Assembly (NCBI GenBank): GCA_015179125.1
Contig: WHVA01000101.1
Span: forward strand, 186,001-250,000
Reading direction: 5' to 3'
Source: Gautieria morchelliformis
Taxonomy: Eukaryota > Basidiomycota > Agaricomycetes > Gomphales > Gomphaceae
Length of the DNA stretch: 64,000 bases
Below, piece by piece: positions 11,008 to 21,475 of this stretch (the stretch's first letter is position 1; the number at the start of each line of letters is the position of its first letter). Both the position numbers and the translations under genes were made by a program. The notes beneath the pieces were generated by a model. The model searched no databases. It worked only from the letters and a program-made list of their open reading frames with translations, and was not told where the DNA came from.

Positions 11008-12056
11008 TGACTGCGCACCCCTATCCAACCCTGACTCGTGACGGCCTCTTTCCTATTCGCTGATACCGTACGAGCATTCGATATAAGTAGTTTACATTCG
11101 CATGTATATTCCCCAGTTCAATTATCATACGTCGTGCATCTTGTGCAAACTTGACCTCACTGTGATCATCGTCTTAAGCCTTCTCTTGGAGATTTCTATC
11201 TTCGACCAGCAAAGGACTTAGGCATCACTGGTGAGTTCTCATACTTCATCTTCGTTACCTTAGCCTTCGAACCATTTTCTGTGCTGTTGGTGAAGGGCTC
11301 CGAAGGAGCACCTTCGCCAGCGAAGGGATTGTCGAGACTTAGATGTTGGGTGCATTTATGCTCCTGCACCAAAATCAAGCATAATATGTTCGATTTATTG
11401 TATGGTGTTTCAATCTTTTCTCATATTGTTCTTGTACCATGCATTCATTTCCCTGATTATTTTCGAAAATTTCCAGTCACTCCCTATCTCTCCATTCCAT
11501 TTTGTTATCTCTATTTTCACAGGCGGCTGCACCCAGCGGAGTTTGAAATGACTTCGATGCGCGAGCTCTTGAGCGCTAAAGGGCCGGGTGCACGTATATG
11601 CCTTCTGAGACAGGATTGTACTCCTCTCTCAGTGACAATAAATTCACTGAGAGAGGCGAGTAGTATATTTCATATTTACATAGCATGTTGACTGAAAATC
11701 ATGTAGTGTATTTGATTCTAGGTATTGTATTAATATAACAGTGACTATAAATTCACTGAGAGAGTGTATTTGATTCTAGCTTTCTAAGAACTCTACCGAA
11801 CCTTCCCTGCCATAGCCCCTAGTTGCTAACATTAGACAGCCCTTCCGGGAGACCTTGCATGTTACATCGTCAAGAGCCACGGGCTATTTCGCTACGACTG
11901 TAGATAGGGCAAGCCCCGTTTAGGCAAACCCTCTTACCTTGTGAACATTCATTGGTTCACCTATTCGCCGAACGGCATACTTATTCGCACAAGTTATTCA
12001 GGCATTCGCTGTGTTCACTAATACACGATATTAACGCTTGAAAACCAATCTTGACA
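11008..12056 (+). repeat. A 3' LTR, interrupted by a solo E LTR
   Basis: Starts TGACTGCGCACCCC and ends TCTTGACA at 12056. Removing 11344-11831 plus one copy of the 5-bp duplication leaves 556 bp, the same length as the 5' LTR. The nested insertion shows that A was already in place when the E family was active. Confidence 0.9.
11344..11831 (+). repeat. Solo LTR of copia family E (488 bp)
   Basis: TGTTGGGTGC...GTTGCTAACA, flanked by the 5-bp duplication TTAGA (11339-11343 and 11832-11836). It contains the family hairpin CCTCTCTCAGTGA / TCACTGAGAGAGG (11623-11656), followed by a partial duplication of the region carrying TGTATTTGATTCTAG twice. The intact duplication means the internal part was lost by recombination between the two LTRs. 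Confidence 0.95.
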
Positions 12057-13405
12057 CCTGGTCCGGTATGCCCTGGCCTTCTGTTGGGGCCATGGATTGT
12101 TCACGCGACTGTGACGCCACGCAGGGCAGGCTGTTATATGCCCTGACGGGCCCCAGGCCCTGGGCCTGGATCGGGCTTGGGATCGGGAGCATTTTGTGCA
12201 CTTGAGTCCGGGGGCGTCTTGTGCCTGGTGTCCCCAGTCAGTCCTGCATTGCGGATCCGCAGCCTGCTGTTGTAGGCTGCGCGTGCTTGTCATGCATCCT
12301 GCACGGCTCGTGTGAGCTGTTCGTCAGGCTGCTGGGCGACGTGGCTTTGGGCCACTGCTTCCTCAATGTTCTTCGCCAGCAGCTCGAGGGCCCGCGTATG
12401 GCGGCGTGCGGCTGTGGCCTCTTTACGCTACCAGTGCTTGACTTTGAGCTCTAAGCTCTCAGTTGTGGTCTCAGAGTCAGGCTCTGAGGCGACTTGTTTT
12501 CTAACGATCTGCTGGATCGTCTTGCGGCTGTCCGTTGGGGCAGCCGGTGTCTCCTGGGGTTCATTTCTGAACTGCACATCCTGTTCAAGTGGGACGGCTG
12601 GCAGCGGCATTTGCTGCCTGTCCAGTTCCTTTTGTCACAGGTCTTCCGCGTCATGACCGCGTTCCTTAGCTGCGGACTGTTGCGAGCTTTGACGTGGTGT
12701 GTCGCGTTCCCCATGTGGGCGGAGGGCCATTTGGATGTTCTCCAGCGTGGCCGTGTCTTGCAGCCTGATCTCCTCAGCTTGGTGGAGCTCCTTGCCGATC
12801 TCTATGATGGTGGCGGCAATGTTGTCAAGCTGTGAGGCTAGCTGATCGTGCTTGTGGCATGTGAGGGTGCTCCGGTGCAGCGCATCCTGCACCTGCTTGT
12901 TCAGTGCCTCTGCCGTGTCGTTGTCGATTGCGTGAGTTCTTGAGCTCTTGCGACTTGAGCTCGAGTATTCCGAGCCCTGACCGTCGTCTGTGGCTCGCCT
13001 TTTTTGCCTTCGTCCTCCTTCAGGGACAATCGTCGTCACTCTACTTCGTGAGTGGCGGTTCGAGTTGTGGCTTTGTGCCCGTCTTGGTGTTGATGCTCTG
13101 CCGTCTGATGATGGCGAGACCCCTCTGCCTTTTCCCTTGTCTCTGGGCAGAGGGGATTGGGGGGGTGGCACTGGCTTGTCGCCTGGCGATGCCTCGTCCT
13201 CGACCATGCTCGGTGAGACATGGTTGGGGCTCTCCTCGTCCTCTATTGGGGGGACGAGGGCGGTGAGATCTACGATCTCTCCATCTTCTGGTGTCCTGGA
13301 CTCTTGGTCCAGGGTAGCATCAGCCGTCGTGTCACTGGGCTGCACCTGTGGCGTGGACTGCGAGCTCGACGCTCGTGTCCATCTTCGACTGCGTGGAATC
13401 ATCAT
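12057..13405 (-). pseudogene. D1 gag, N-terminal part
   Basis: Begins MMIPRSRR at 13405. It has an acidic/Ser-Pro-rich stretch (EDGEIVDLTALV), a basic segment (GRRQKRRATDD) and a helical region (EALNKQVQDAL...) as far as 12635, after which the frame breaks. Fragments continue in other frames to the junction with A at 12057, equivalent to about 46530 in D3. The capsid core, zinc knuckle and protease are missing from this copy. Confidence 0.75.
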
Positions 13406-13543
13406 GCTCGCAGCCGACAGTAGAGGGTCTACTGGAGGGTATCAACGATGTTTAGTCGTTGACGCAGTGATCTTTTTCAAGATTGCTTCGAATCCACAAT
13501 CGGTTGGTCACGTGGCGATCAACCACAGGATAGTTCAAAAAGG

Positions 13544-13757
13544 TGTAAAGATATCAATCTTAAGACCTTGTATCACAAGGGCACAACAGAACTTGACCAA
13601 TGAGTGGTATTCTGAATGCTATGAAGTGACAGGTAAGAGTAAGATGCGATGGGAACTGCTGACTGGTTCCCACGCATAAACTATACAGTGGGTCACTAAG
13701 GGGCCCACTGGGATTATGTAATAACTAGTGTACATGTAGATACATAGGTTATTTACA
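13544..13757 (-). repeat. D1 5' LTR (214 bp)
   Basis: On minus, TGTAAATAACC...GATATCTTTACA, matching the D3 LTR at 44366-44578 (213 bp). It sits directly against the truncated chromodomain of D2 (…EFQIRWT), so D1 inserted there. The five target bases would be ACTCT; the partner copy is outside the window. Confidence 0.8.
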
Positions 13758-16700
13758 AGAGTCCACCTGATTTGGAACTCTAGGTCCTTCGAGTTTATCC
13801 ATCGGTGGGATAAGATCTCGTCGACTAGCCACTCTTCCTCGTCATTCGATCCAAAGTCATAAAATGACTTTGCTTCCTGACAAGGGAATAGATCATCGTT
13901 ATTTGCTTCATACCGTCGTATGAGGTTGGTATGAAACGTCGGCGCAATGCGTCGGTTTTCAATTCCTCCAGTAATTTGAGGGTTACCATCGAGGTGTTAT
14001 TGTGGGCTTCCTTCACACGATATGGCCCAATATATTGTGGTACTAGCTTGCTGGCCCTTCCTTTCGGCAGGGTCAGGTTTTGGGTTGACAGATATACGCG
14101 GTCTCCCACTGCATATATGTCCCCTTCATGACGTTTCTTATTTGCGTGAAATGTCTGCATCATGCAATGCTCTATGATTGCATTGTGTGCTGCCATCAGG
14201 TTCCATCGAGCCTGATGTGCGAATCACATCACTCCCTTGAAGGGAGTGTCCATAGCCATTGGTAGGTTGATCCGTGGCATATATCCATGGTTCAGCTCGA
14301 AGGGTGCGAACCCTGTTGTTGAGCTGACATTGCTGTTTAAGGCAACTTTGACCATTGGGCACTTTTTGGCCCAGTCCTTTTGATTGTCCTTGATGACTGA
14401 TCGAAGGACCTGGCCTATCGAACAGTTTGCCCATTCAGTTGCCCCATCCGTTTGAGGATGGAATGTGGTGGACATGAGGAGTTTTGTCCCCATGAGCTGT
14501 TGAAGTTCACGCCAGAATATGGATGTGAATTTTGAGTCTCGATCCGAGACTATGGAGTCTGGGACCCCATGAAGTCTTATGACCTCTTTTAGGAATAGCC
14601 AGGCTATTCCTTTGGCCGTCACACTCATTGTTGTCGGGACGAGATGTACGTGAGACGTGAGTCGATCTATGATTACCATGAGGTAATCACAGTCATTCGA
14701 TTTGGGCAGTGGGCCCATCAAATCTATACCGATAGATTGCCATGGTCTATCGGGTATGGGCAGGCTATGCAATAGTCCTGCGGGCCGCTGCATGCCTGTC
14801 TTGGTGGTCTGACACTTCGTGCATGAAGTGCATAATGCCTCGATATCTGAGGCCATACTGGGCCACCAGTATGTTCTCCAAATGTAGTTCGAAGTTTTCA
14901 GTTGACCGTAGTGGCCAATTGTCTGGTGGGCATGATTGATTATAATCTTGATCAGCCTCCTTCCCCCTTGAAACACATTCCGAGGGATGGCTATGACATA
15001 CCTCTTGAGCTGATTCTTTGTCCAAACCAGCCCATCCCAGATGCCGAACCTTGGGTGCGCATCCGGGTTCTCCATGATCTTCATGAACATGGGCTCCCTA
15101 TGGTAGGAGTCACATAGGACCTTTGGCAGGTCCATGTTCTCTTCTACGCTTACATGTAGGGAGGTTCCATTATTGCTTGCCGCAATGATGCAGATGTTGT
15201 TGTCATCGTTGTCTGTCAATGACGCGCTGTGGCGAGGTTCCTTGGCAGAGCCTTCGTTCATGACCATTGCTTCTATTGTTCGCGGTTCAGTCTTCTCTGC
15301 GAGGCACGTCAATTGCCTCGTAGCTTCTGCACGCAGTTCCATGTATCGGTTGGTGGGCATTAGCTCACCGTCCGGGTCTAGTCATGTGTCTGCGTTGACA
15401 AAGATGTGGTCCGGGTGATTGTCATCACCCATGTCGCTTTCATAGTAGTGGGATAAACAGTCCACTACTTTGTTCTCAACACCATCAATGTGGACGGTGT
15501 TGTACTTGAAGTGGGATAGGAACTCCCACCACCAGACCTGTCTGTCTGACAGGTTCTTCTGGGTCTTGAAGTACTCGAGACCCTTGTGGTCCATGACTAG
15601 GGTGAATTTTTGCCCTAGGAGTCTGTCCTCCCATTTCATGAGGGCTTCAAGCACGGCGATGGTTTTGTGCTCGTGTGTTCTGTGTTACGACCGTGCATTT
15701 CCGACTCCCGACCTTCAGTTCCGCAACCTTTCTGCCCCTCCGATAATTCCGACATTCCGCCCCTTGTTCTACTCCCTTGTTCTTTCGACTCTATTACTCG
15801 GACACTCCGGACGCGCTTCACCGTTCATCAAGATCATATATCCGGTCACTCTTGTAGTTCGTTGTCAGATATGATTTCCGACCCCTTGTTCTTTGTCATT
15901 GTTTTACCTTACCCTGAACCCCCCCTGTAGTCCCATTGTTCCCAATTAGTTAGTTCCCACGAATGTCTACCCGACTTCCACTCCCCCCGGAATTTGCTTA
16001 GTACCATCTCATTACCTGTTGTCTCAGCTCTTTGTATAAAAGCCTCTCATGTATGTCTGCTATTCTGCAATCAGATAATCACCTTCGGTACTTGACTTCC
16101 TTTGCTCCATCTCCTGTTCTTAGCACAGCGAGTCTAGCAATACCTCCATCTCTCTGCCTTCCGCCTTCCGCCCTCCGCCCTCCGCCTTCCGCCTTCCGCC
16201 TTCCGCCTTCTGCCTTCCGCCTTCTGCCTTCCGCCTTCCGCCTTCCGCCTTCCGCCTTCCACCTTCCGCCTTCCGCCTTCCACCTTCCGCCTTCCACCTC
16301 AGTTCCGACTCAAGTCTTTGACAAGAAGCCAGCTGGTCGACAGGCTCTCCAATCTGGTCCCTGGCCATATACAGCTCCGACATCAGACTTTGAACTGTCA
16401 GTGATGACCCATATCGGGTCCGCATTCCATGCGTCGATTGGACGCAGGATCGGGGCCTTGCAGGCCAGTGCCCTTATGCTTTGGGAGCATTTGTCCAGCA
16501 ACAGCGTTCATTCAAAGGGACAGTTGTTGCACACACATCCCGATGAGGGGGTGGTGTATGTGCTGACATCTGGCATGTAGTGTGCCAGGTATTGGACAAG
16601 GCCGATGAACCTCTGTACGTCATTAAATGTACGGGGCCTCCTCCACTTGCAGATGCATTGCATTTTATCACCATCCGCGTGAACTCCTTGGCCATCTATG

Positions 16701-17540
16701 ATATGGCCAAGGCACTCCATTTGTTCCGAATAGAGGTCAACCTTCTTTTTGCTTAAGAAGAGATGACTGCTCTGTAGTCTGTTGAAGACTATGCGAAGAT
16801 GTTCCTCGTGCTCTTGTATCGAGTGTGAGAAGATGAATATATCGTCCATGTATACATGGACAAAGCAACCTATGCAGTCGTGGAATATTGACGTCATGAG
16901 ACATTGAAACGTCGATAGGGCATTGCAATCCCCCATCTGTATCACCTGGCTCCTAAATGTGCCAAGGATTGTTGCAAAGGCTGTCTTTGGGACGTCTTCA
17001 GGACGAATACGGATTTGCTCGTATGCCTCTGACATATTGAGTTTCATCCTGGATTTGCAGCAAGCGACATTGCTCCTGATAACATCCTGATCTGGGAAGG
17101 GCGTCACATCCTTCACTGTGTTCTCATTTTGCTGTCGCAGATCGAAGACGGTACGTGGCGTACCGTTTTTCTTCGGTACACACAGCATTGGCACTGCTTG
17201 ATGGGCCACTGCTGGTATCCACCACTTCGCAGTGGTGTATCATTCTAACTTCATGGACAATTCCTCATGGAAGTGTTCAGGGCACTTGGGTAGTTGATAC
17301 CGCATGTGTTTGTCGGGATCAATGAGATTGATCTCGTGATTCACCTCCTGTAAGGGAGGGAGTTCTAATGGGATACCGCCAACAAGGTCGGCGATCTTGT
17401 CCATCGATTCCTTGTGCAAGCGAGGGATGTCATCGTCCGTGAGGACAATGGTTGTAGTCTGGGCAGCCATCAAGCGCCATGTGCATCTGTTTGGACCCCC
17501 GGCACCCGGTGGCTTTTTCCTTTTTTCTAGCGCTTTCATT
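13758..17540 (-). pseudogene. D2 pol: RT, RNase H, integrase, partial chromodomain
   Basis: RT (16508-17209) with VPKKNG, DLRQ and the intact catalytic YMDD (about 16850). RNase H straddles the LTR fragment 15683-16314. Integrase HHCC (about 14790-14930) and DDE core (IDLMGPLPKSND, IDRLT, SDRDSKFTS; 14400-14720) follow, then a truncated chromodomain cut by D1 at 13757. In-frame stops occur near 17240 (Arg CGA of D3 replaced by TGA) and near 16506 (Trp replaced by TGA). The frame joins gag-protease through the TGA at 17615-17617. Confidence 0.8.
15683..16314 (+). repeat. Truncated LTR of family B inside D2
   Basis: Starts TGTTACGACCGTGCATTTCC like the B LTR and keeps its TATAAAA (about 16034) and the block TGCAATCAGATAATCACCTT. 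It is about 150 bp short at the 3' end, stopping at the motif TCAGTTCCGACTCAAG. About 30 bp of D2 are missing at the right junction. From about 16150 to 16300 a 7-bp repeat CCGCCTT has expanded. Confidence 0.8.
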
Positions 17541-17607
17541 GTGAGATGACAGCATCTCTCCCTGCAAGTGTAGGGAGAGGTTGAGGACGAGTTGCAAGAC
17601 GCACCCT

Positions 17608-17627
17608 CCTGGCTTCAATTGGCCAGG
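17608..17627 (-). promoter_or_regulatory. D2 gag-pol stop codon (TGA) inside a hairpin
   Basis: On minus, CCTGGC and GCCAGG pair around a loop containing the TGA (17615-17617) that ends gag-protease. The same frame stays open into pol. A second stem begins 6 nt beyond the stop (GAGGGTG pairing with CGTCCTC, two G-U wobbles). D3 has the same arrangement at 48317-48364. Inferred to be a readthrough signal. Confidence 0.55.
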
Positions 17628-19334
17628 GTGGGCATGGGCCCCAAGGTGATTCTACTCACCTTTGGATCTGCACCTCTCTTCAATGACTTTTTGTCATCGA
17701 AGCTTACTTTTCCTGTGGGGATGGTTTCATTCCCCACACGGATTGTCCCTGGACTGGCAAAGTCCAGCGTCACTCCTAGTTTCCTTAGGAATGGAGTTCC
17801 CAAGATAGCATTGTAATACTCGACATTCGCCACATCAAAGTATTCTTCAACTGTTTCATGACCAAATTTAATGGTTGTGTTTGTCCCGTAGTTGATCATT
17901 GATTGACTACCGATGCACGCCAATTGCAGGGCAATTGGCTGTTCCAAGGCAAATGTTTTAATGCCAGTGGCACAGGTGAATTCGGGGGATAGTAATACCC
18001 CTTCACTCCCACTGTCTAGTAGACAGTGGGCCTTCATGCCATTGATCTCCCAGTACCCCGACAGGGTACGGTTCTTGCTATGTGGCCATGCAGGCTATGT
18101 GTGGTGTTTGCTCCGATGATGATACATTGGTTCGGCTGCCTTGTCTGGGGCCGTTGTTCGAGCAGCCATGACTTTGGCTGTCTCATCTACCAGTGTGATT
18201 CTAATCGTGCTGGATCTGTAGGCAGTCTGAGTGTCTGCCATGTCCTCATCCCAATCATAGTATTGGGATGGCTCTGGCTCCCAAGCCTCTGATGGCTCGC
18301 CACTCCCCTCCTGATCCTCAGTTTCCTGAGGGTCACCCTCCCCCTCTTCAATCTCTTGAAGAGAGGTGTCGATGGATCCTCTGGATCCCCATTGTCATCC
18401 TTCCGTATGGCCACTGTCTGTACTTTCAGCTTCAGGCATGGGCAATTCACCTTAATGTGACCTGTCTGGCCGCATTCAAAGCAGCTTGCACTGCTATGGG
18501 TGTTTTGTGGCCTGTCTGGGGGGCGGCCAGATGTTTTTGCGGGTAGCTCGGCTTCGCCGAGCTTCCTGATGCCTGAGGCGGACAACCTGTTTGCAGTGAC
18601 TTTGTTGCCAAGGGTCAGCGGAAGGCATTGTTTGCCTGGAATGCAGAGGGCTTGTTAAAGCCTGACTGTGTGGCCGGCTTGCTTGTTGCAAGCCATGACG
18701 TGATGGCCGTTGTGGTCGCGGTTTCAGCCCAGTGCATCCCTTGGTTGTACCGGGATGCTTCCTCGATCATCTGGGCAGCTTCAAAGAGCTGCTCGATCAA
18801 GCTGCACTCAGCGTTGTAGCCTTTCTTCAGGACTTCATTGTGCAATGTATCGCGCAATGCTGAAACAAACCATCTTCGGAGCATGTATTAATCAGGCAGC
18901 TGTATCATCCACGCCGAGTATTTTGTGAGCTCGTTCAGCATTTCCTGAACGGTTTTTGTGCCTTGCACTACTGTGTCGAATAAATTCGACACGTGGTGAT
19001 ATGTGAGGGTGTGCATGAATCTCTTCTGCAACCCTTGCATAGCCATTTCCAAGGTCCATTCATGGACCTGATGATTGAAATGTTCAATGTTTCAAATGAA
19101 CTACTCTTGGGCCTCGCAGGTTAGGTGAGTGCCCAGGTAATCTACCTGCATCTGCACGGTGGTTGGCCCTAGTAGGCAGTTTTAGATTAAAATGTTAATT
19201 AGTGCCTTTTTATCAAATGAAATACTGATGAATGAGGGTCACGTGACCGTGTCGTCAGAAGAACAGTGTCGATCCAAGGGATAGTCAAATCAAAAGCGTT
19301 CGCTTTTAAGGTAGTATAGAGTAAACAGTGATAG

Positions 19335-20015
19335 TGTTACGACCGTTCATTTCCGACTTCCGACCCTCAGTTCCGCCACTCCTTCCGCCCCTCCAATAGT
19401 TCCGCACAACGTTCCGCCCTCCGACATTTCCGACATTCCGCCCCTTGTACATTTCCCTTGTTCTTTCGACTCTATTACTCGGACCCACCGGACCCACCTC
19501 GCCATCCATCAAAACCATATATCCGGTCACCCTTGTAGTTCGTTGTCAGATATGTTTTCCCGACCCCTTGTTCTTTGCCATTGTTCTACCTTACCCTGAA
19601 CCCCCCTTGTAGTCCCATTGTTCCCAATTAGTTAGTTCCCACACATTGTACTCGACTTCCGCTTCCTCCGGAATTTGTTTAGTACAACACCATTACTTGT
19701 TGCTCTGCGCTTTGTATAAAAACCCCCTCATGTATGTCTGTTATTCTGCAATCAGATAATCACCTTCGATACTTGATTTCCTTCGCTCCATCTCCTGTTC
19801 TTAGCACAGCGAGTCTAGCAAGATCTCAGTCTCTCCGTCTTCCGCTTTCCGCCTCAGTTCCGCCTCAAGTTCCGACCAAACCTTTGGCTCAGTACTTTCC
19901 AACTTCGGACTCATTTCCGAAATACCTAGGACGATAGTTCATTGGGGGCGCAACCTATAAGTTGAAGCCGCTGTCCTTTCCAGTTCCGACTTAGTGGAAA
20001 TCTCGATACGTAACA
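19335..20015 (+). repeat. B1 5' LTR (681 bp)
   Basis: TGTTACGACC...GATACGTAACA. A TATAAAA at 19715-19721 is a plausible core promoter for the genomic transcript. It differs from the 3' LTR by one base in a short GGACCCACC repeat; I noticed no other difference. Confidence 0.95.
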
Positions 20016-20048
20016 GTATTATCTGATTCCCACCCGATAACTATCACT

Positions 20049-21438
20049 ATGCCTCCTCGTACCACAGCTACTTCAGCTCGAGCAGGAGCTGTCGAAGCTC
20101 TCTCTTATTTTGGCAGTCTTAGATCCGCAGCACCAAGGCACGCGGAACCCTCCAGCAGCTCTCGTGCCGACGATGAGCTTTCCGATGCTTTTCCGCAACG
20201 ATTCGAAGAAGTTCCCGACGCTAATCCCGACGAAAATCCCGACTACGACGGGAATTCAACGAGTAGCAGCGGCGAACAAACAGCAGCGTCATTCCGACGC
20301 CCAGCCCACCACCACCACCTCCACCAGGACCACCTCCAGGCGGCCCTCATGGCGGTCCTCCACCTCCAATTCCACCTCAGATTCCCGCCAACCCAGTTCC
20401 GCCCGCGCCAGTTCCGGATCTTGCACAAGCCATCGCCATGCTAGCCGGACAACTCCAGCGCCCGGCCCAAGCACCACCACGCCCCAAGACAAAGGTCCGC
20501 GAACCAGATCAGTTCGACGGTTCTGACCCCAAGAAGCTCCAGCCATTTCTGGTTCAGCTTCAACTCAATTTCCGTGATTGTCCCGACGCCTTTCCCGACG
20601 ACGAACGAAAGGTCAATTATGCCCTTTCCTATCTCCGAGGCACGGCGCTCGACTATTTCGAACCCGCCCTCATGGATCCGTTCGCTCTCGTCGACTGGGC
20701 CGACGATTACCCCAATTTCATTTCCGAACTCCGCAGCAACTTCGGACCATTTGATATGGAAGCCGATGCGGAAAACGAACTCGATAAGCTTCGCATGAAA
20801 GACACTCATAAGATAGCTAAATATATCGTCACGTTTCAGCAGCTCGCTCCTCGAGTCCAATGGGGAGAAGCCGCACTCCGACGCCAGTTTTACATGGGCT
20901 TGCCATCCCGCATCAAGGATGAAATTGCCCGCGTCGGAAAACCCGCCACCCTTACCGACCTCCGCAACCTCGCCCAATCCATCGATTCGCGCTACTGGGA
21001 AAGACACTCCGAGATTGCTCGTGAAACTTCCGCCCAGAGCAAGAACGACAAGTCTTCCGACAAGAAGTCTGATAAAGACAAGAAGAAGACCAATTCCGGA
21101 AACACCAACTCCGGAAACAACAACAACAACAGTTCCGGATCCAACTCCGGCAACCGGAACAACAACAACACCCCTCGGAACAACCAGGCCTCTGGTTCTA
21201 ACACCAACGCCCGGAAGAGCACCCCGGATCTTTCCGACAAACTTGGGAAGACGGAAAACTAACCCCTGTAGAACGCCAGCGTCGCATGGACAACAACCTT
21301 TGCCTCTTCTGCGGCAAAGGAGGTCACGTCGCTCGCGACTGCACTTGCGCTTCCGCCTCCGCTGCTAAGGCCAAGGGCCGCGCAGCAAAGACGGAAGAGA
21401 AATCCGAAGCGGTTCCCGCTGCGGATTCAAAAAAATAG
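20049..21438 (+). pseudogene. B1 Gag (capsid, zinc knuckle), two frameshifts
   Basis: Starts MPPRTTATSARAG. An acidic/Ser-rich N-terminus and a poly-Pro/Gly linker precede the retrotransposon Gag domain (20480-21000; YALSYLRG, RYWERH), an Asn/Ser-rich tract (about 21080-21180) and the knuckle C-x2-C-x4-H-x4-C (CLFCGKGGHVARDC, about 21300-21345). The frame changes near 20283, and again near 21250 where B1 reads GGGAAGACGG against GGGAAGGACGG in B2. With the B2 base the frame runs through the knuckle to TAG 21436-21438. Confidence 0.85.
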
Positions 21439-21475
21439 TCAGCAGTCCTCCGGCCTCCGCACGAGCTGAGGGCTG
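21429..21475 (+). promoter_or_regulatory. -1 ribosomal frameshift signal between gag and pol of B1
   Basis: Seven A residues (21429-21435) in the gag phase A AAA AAA, immediately followed by the gag stop TAG (21436-21438). Seven nucleotides downstream of the heptamer an 8-bp stem can form: CAGTCCTC (21443-21450) with GAGGGCTG (21468-21475). Slipping back one base puts ribosomes in a frame open from ATA GTC AGC directly into the protease (LVDSGSTH). Heptamer, stop and stem are conserved in B2. Confidence 0.7.

Larger units (their letters stand above)
4139..12056 (+). mobile_element. A: gag-only gypsy retrotransposon with antisense gene
   Basis: Bounded by 556-bp LTRs (4139-4694; 11008-12056 after subtracting a nested solo LTR), both TG...CA. 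The interior holds a chromovirus-type gag (4741-7512), then 221-bp tandem repeats where pol would be expected, then an antisense spliced gene (8696-10110). No reverse transcriptase, integrase or RNase H is present on either strand, so the element must depend on enzymes from another element; B is the natural candidate because its Gag and its antisense protein are related. No target-site duplication is visible, probably because the target D1 was deleted at the junction. Confidence 0.85.
1..13757 (-). mobile_element. D1: Ty3/gypsy chromovirus, split by element A
   Basis: Minus-strand D-family element. Its 5' LTR is at 13544-13757 and its gag at 12057-13405. After the insertion of A (4139-12056) it resumes in the RT region at 4122 and runs out of the window through RNase H, integrase, chromodomain and the accessory ORF3. 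Compared with D3, about 2.5 kb (gag C-terminus, protease, RT N-terminus) is missing at the A insertion point. There is no target duplication around A, and 16 bp (4123-4138) at the left junction are not D sequence. The 5' LTR lies inside the chromodomain of D2, so D1 inserted into D2; the 3' LTR would lie left of the window. Confidence 0.85.
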
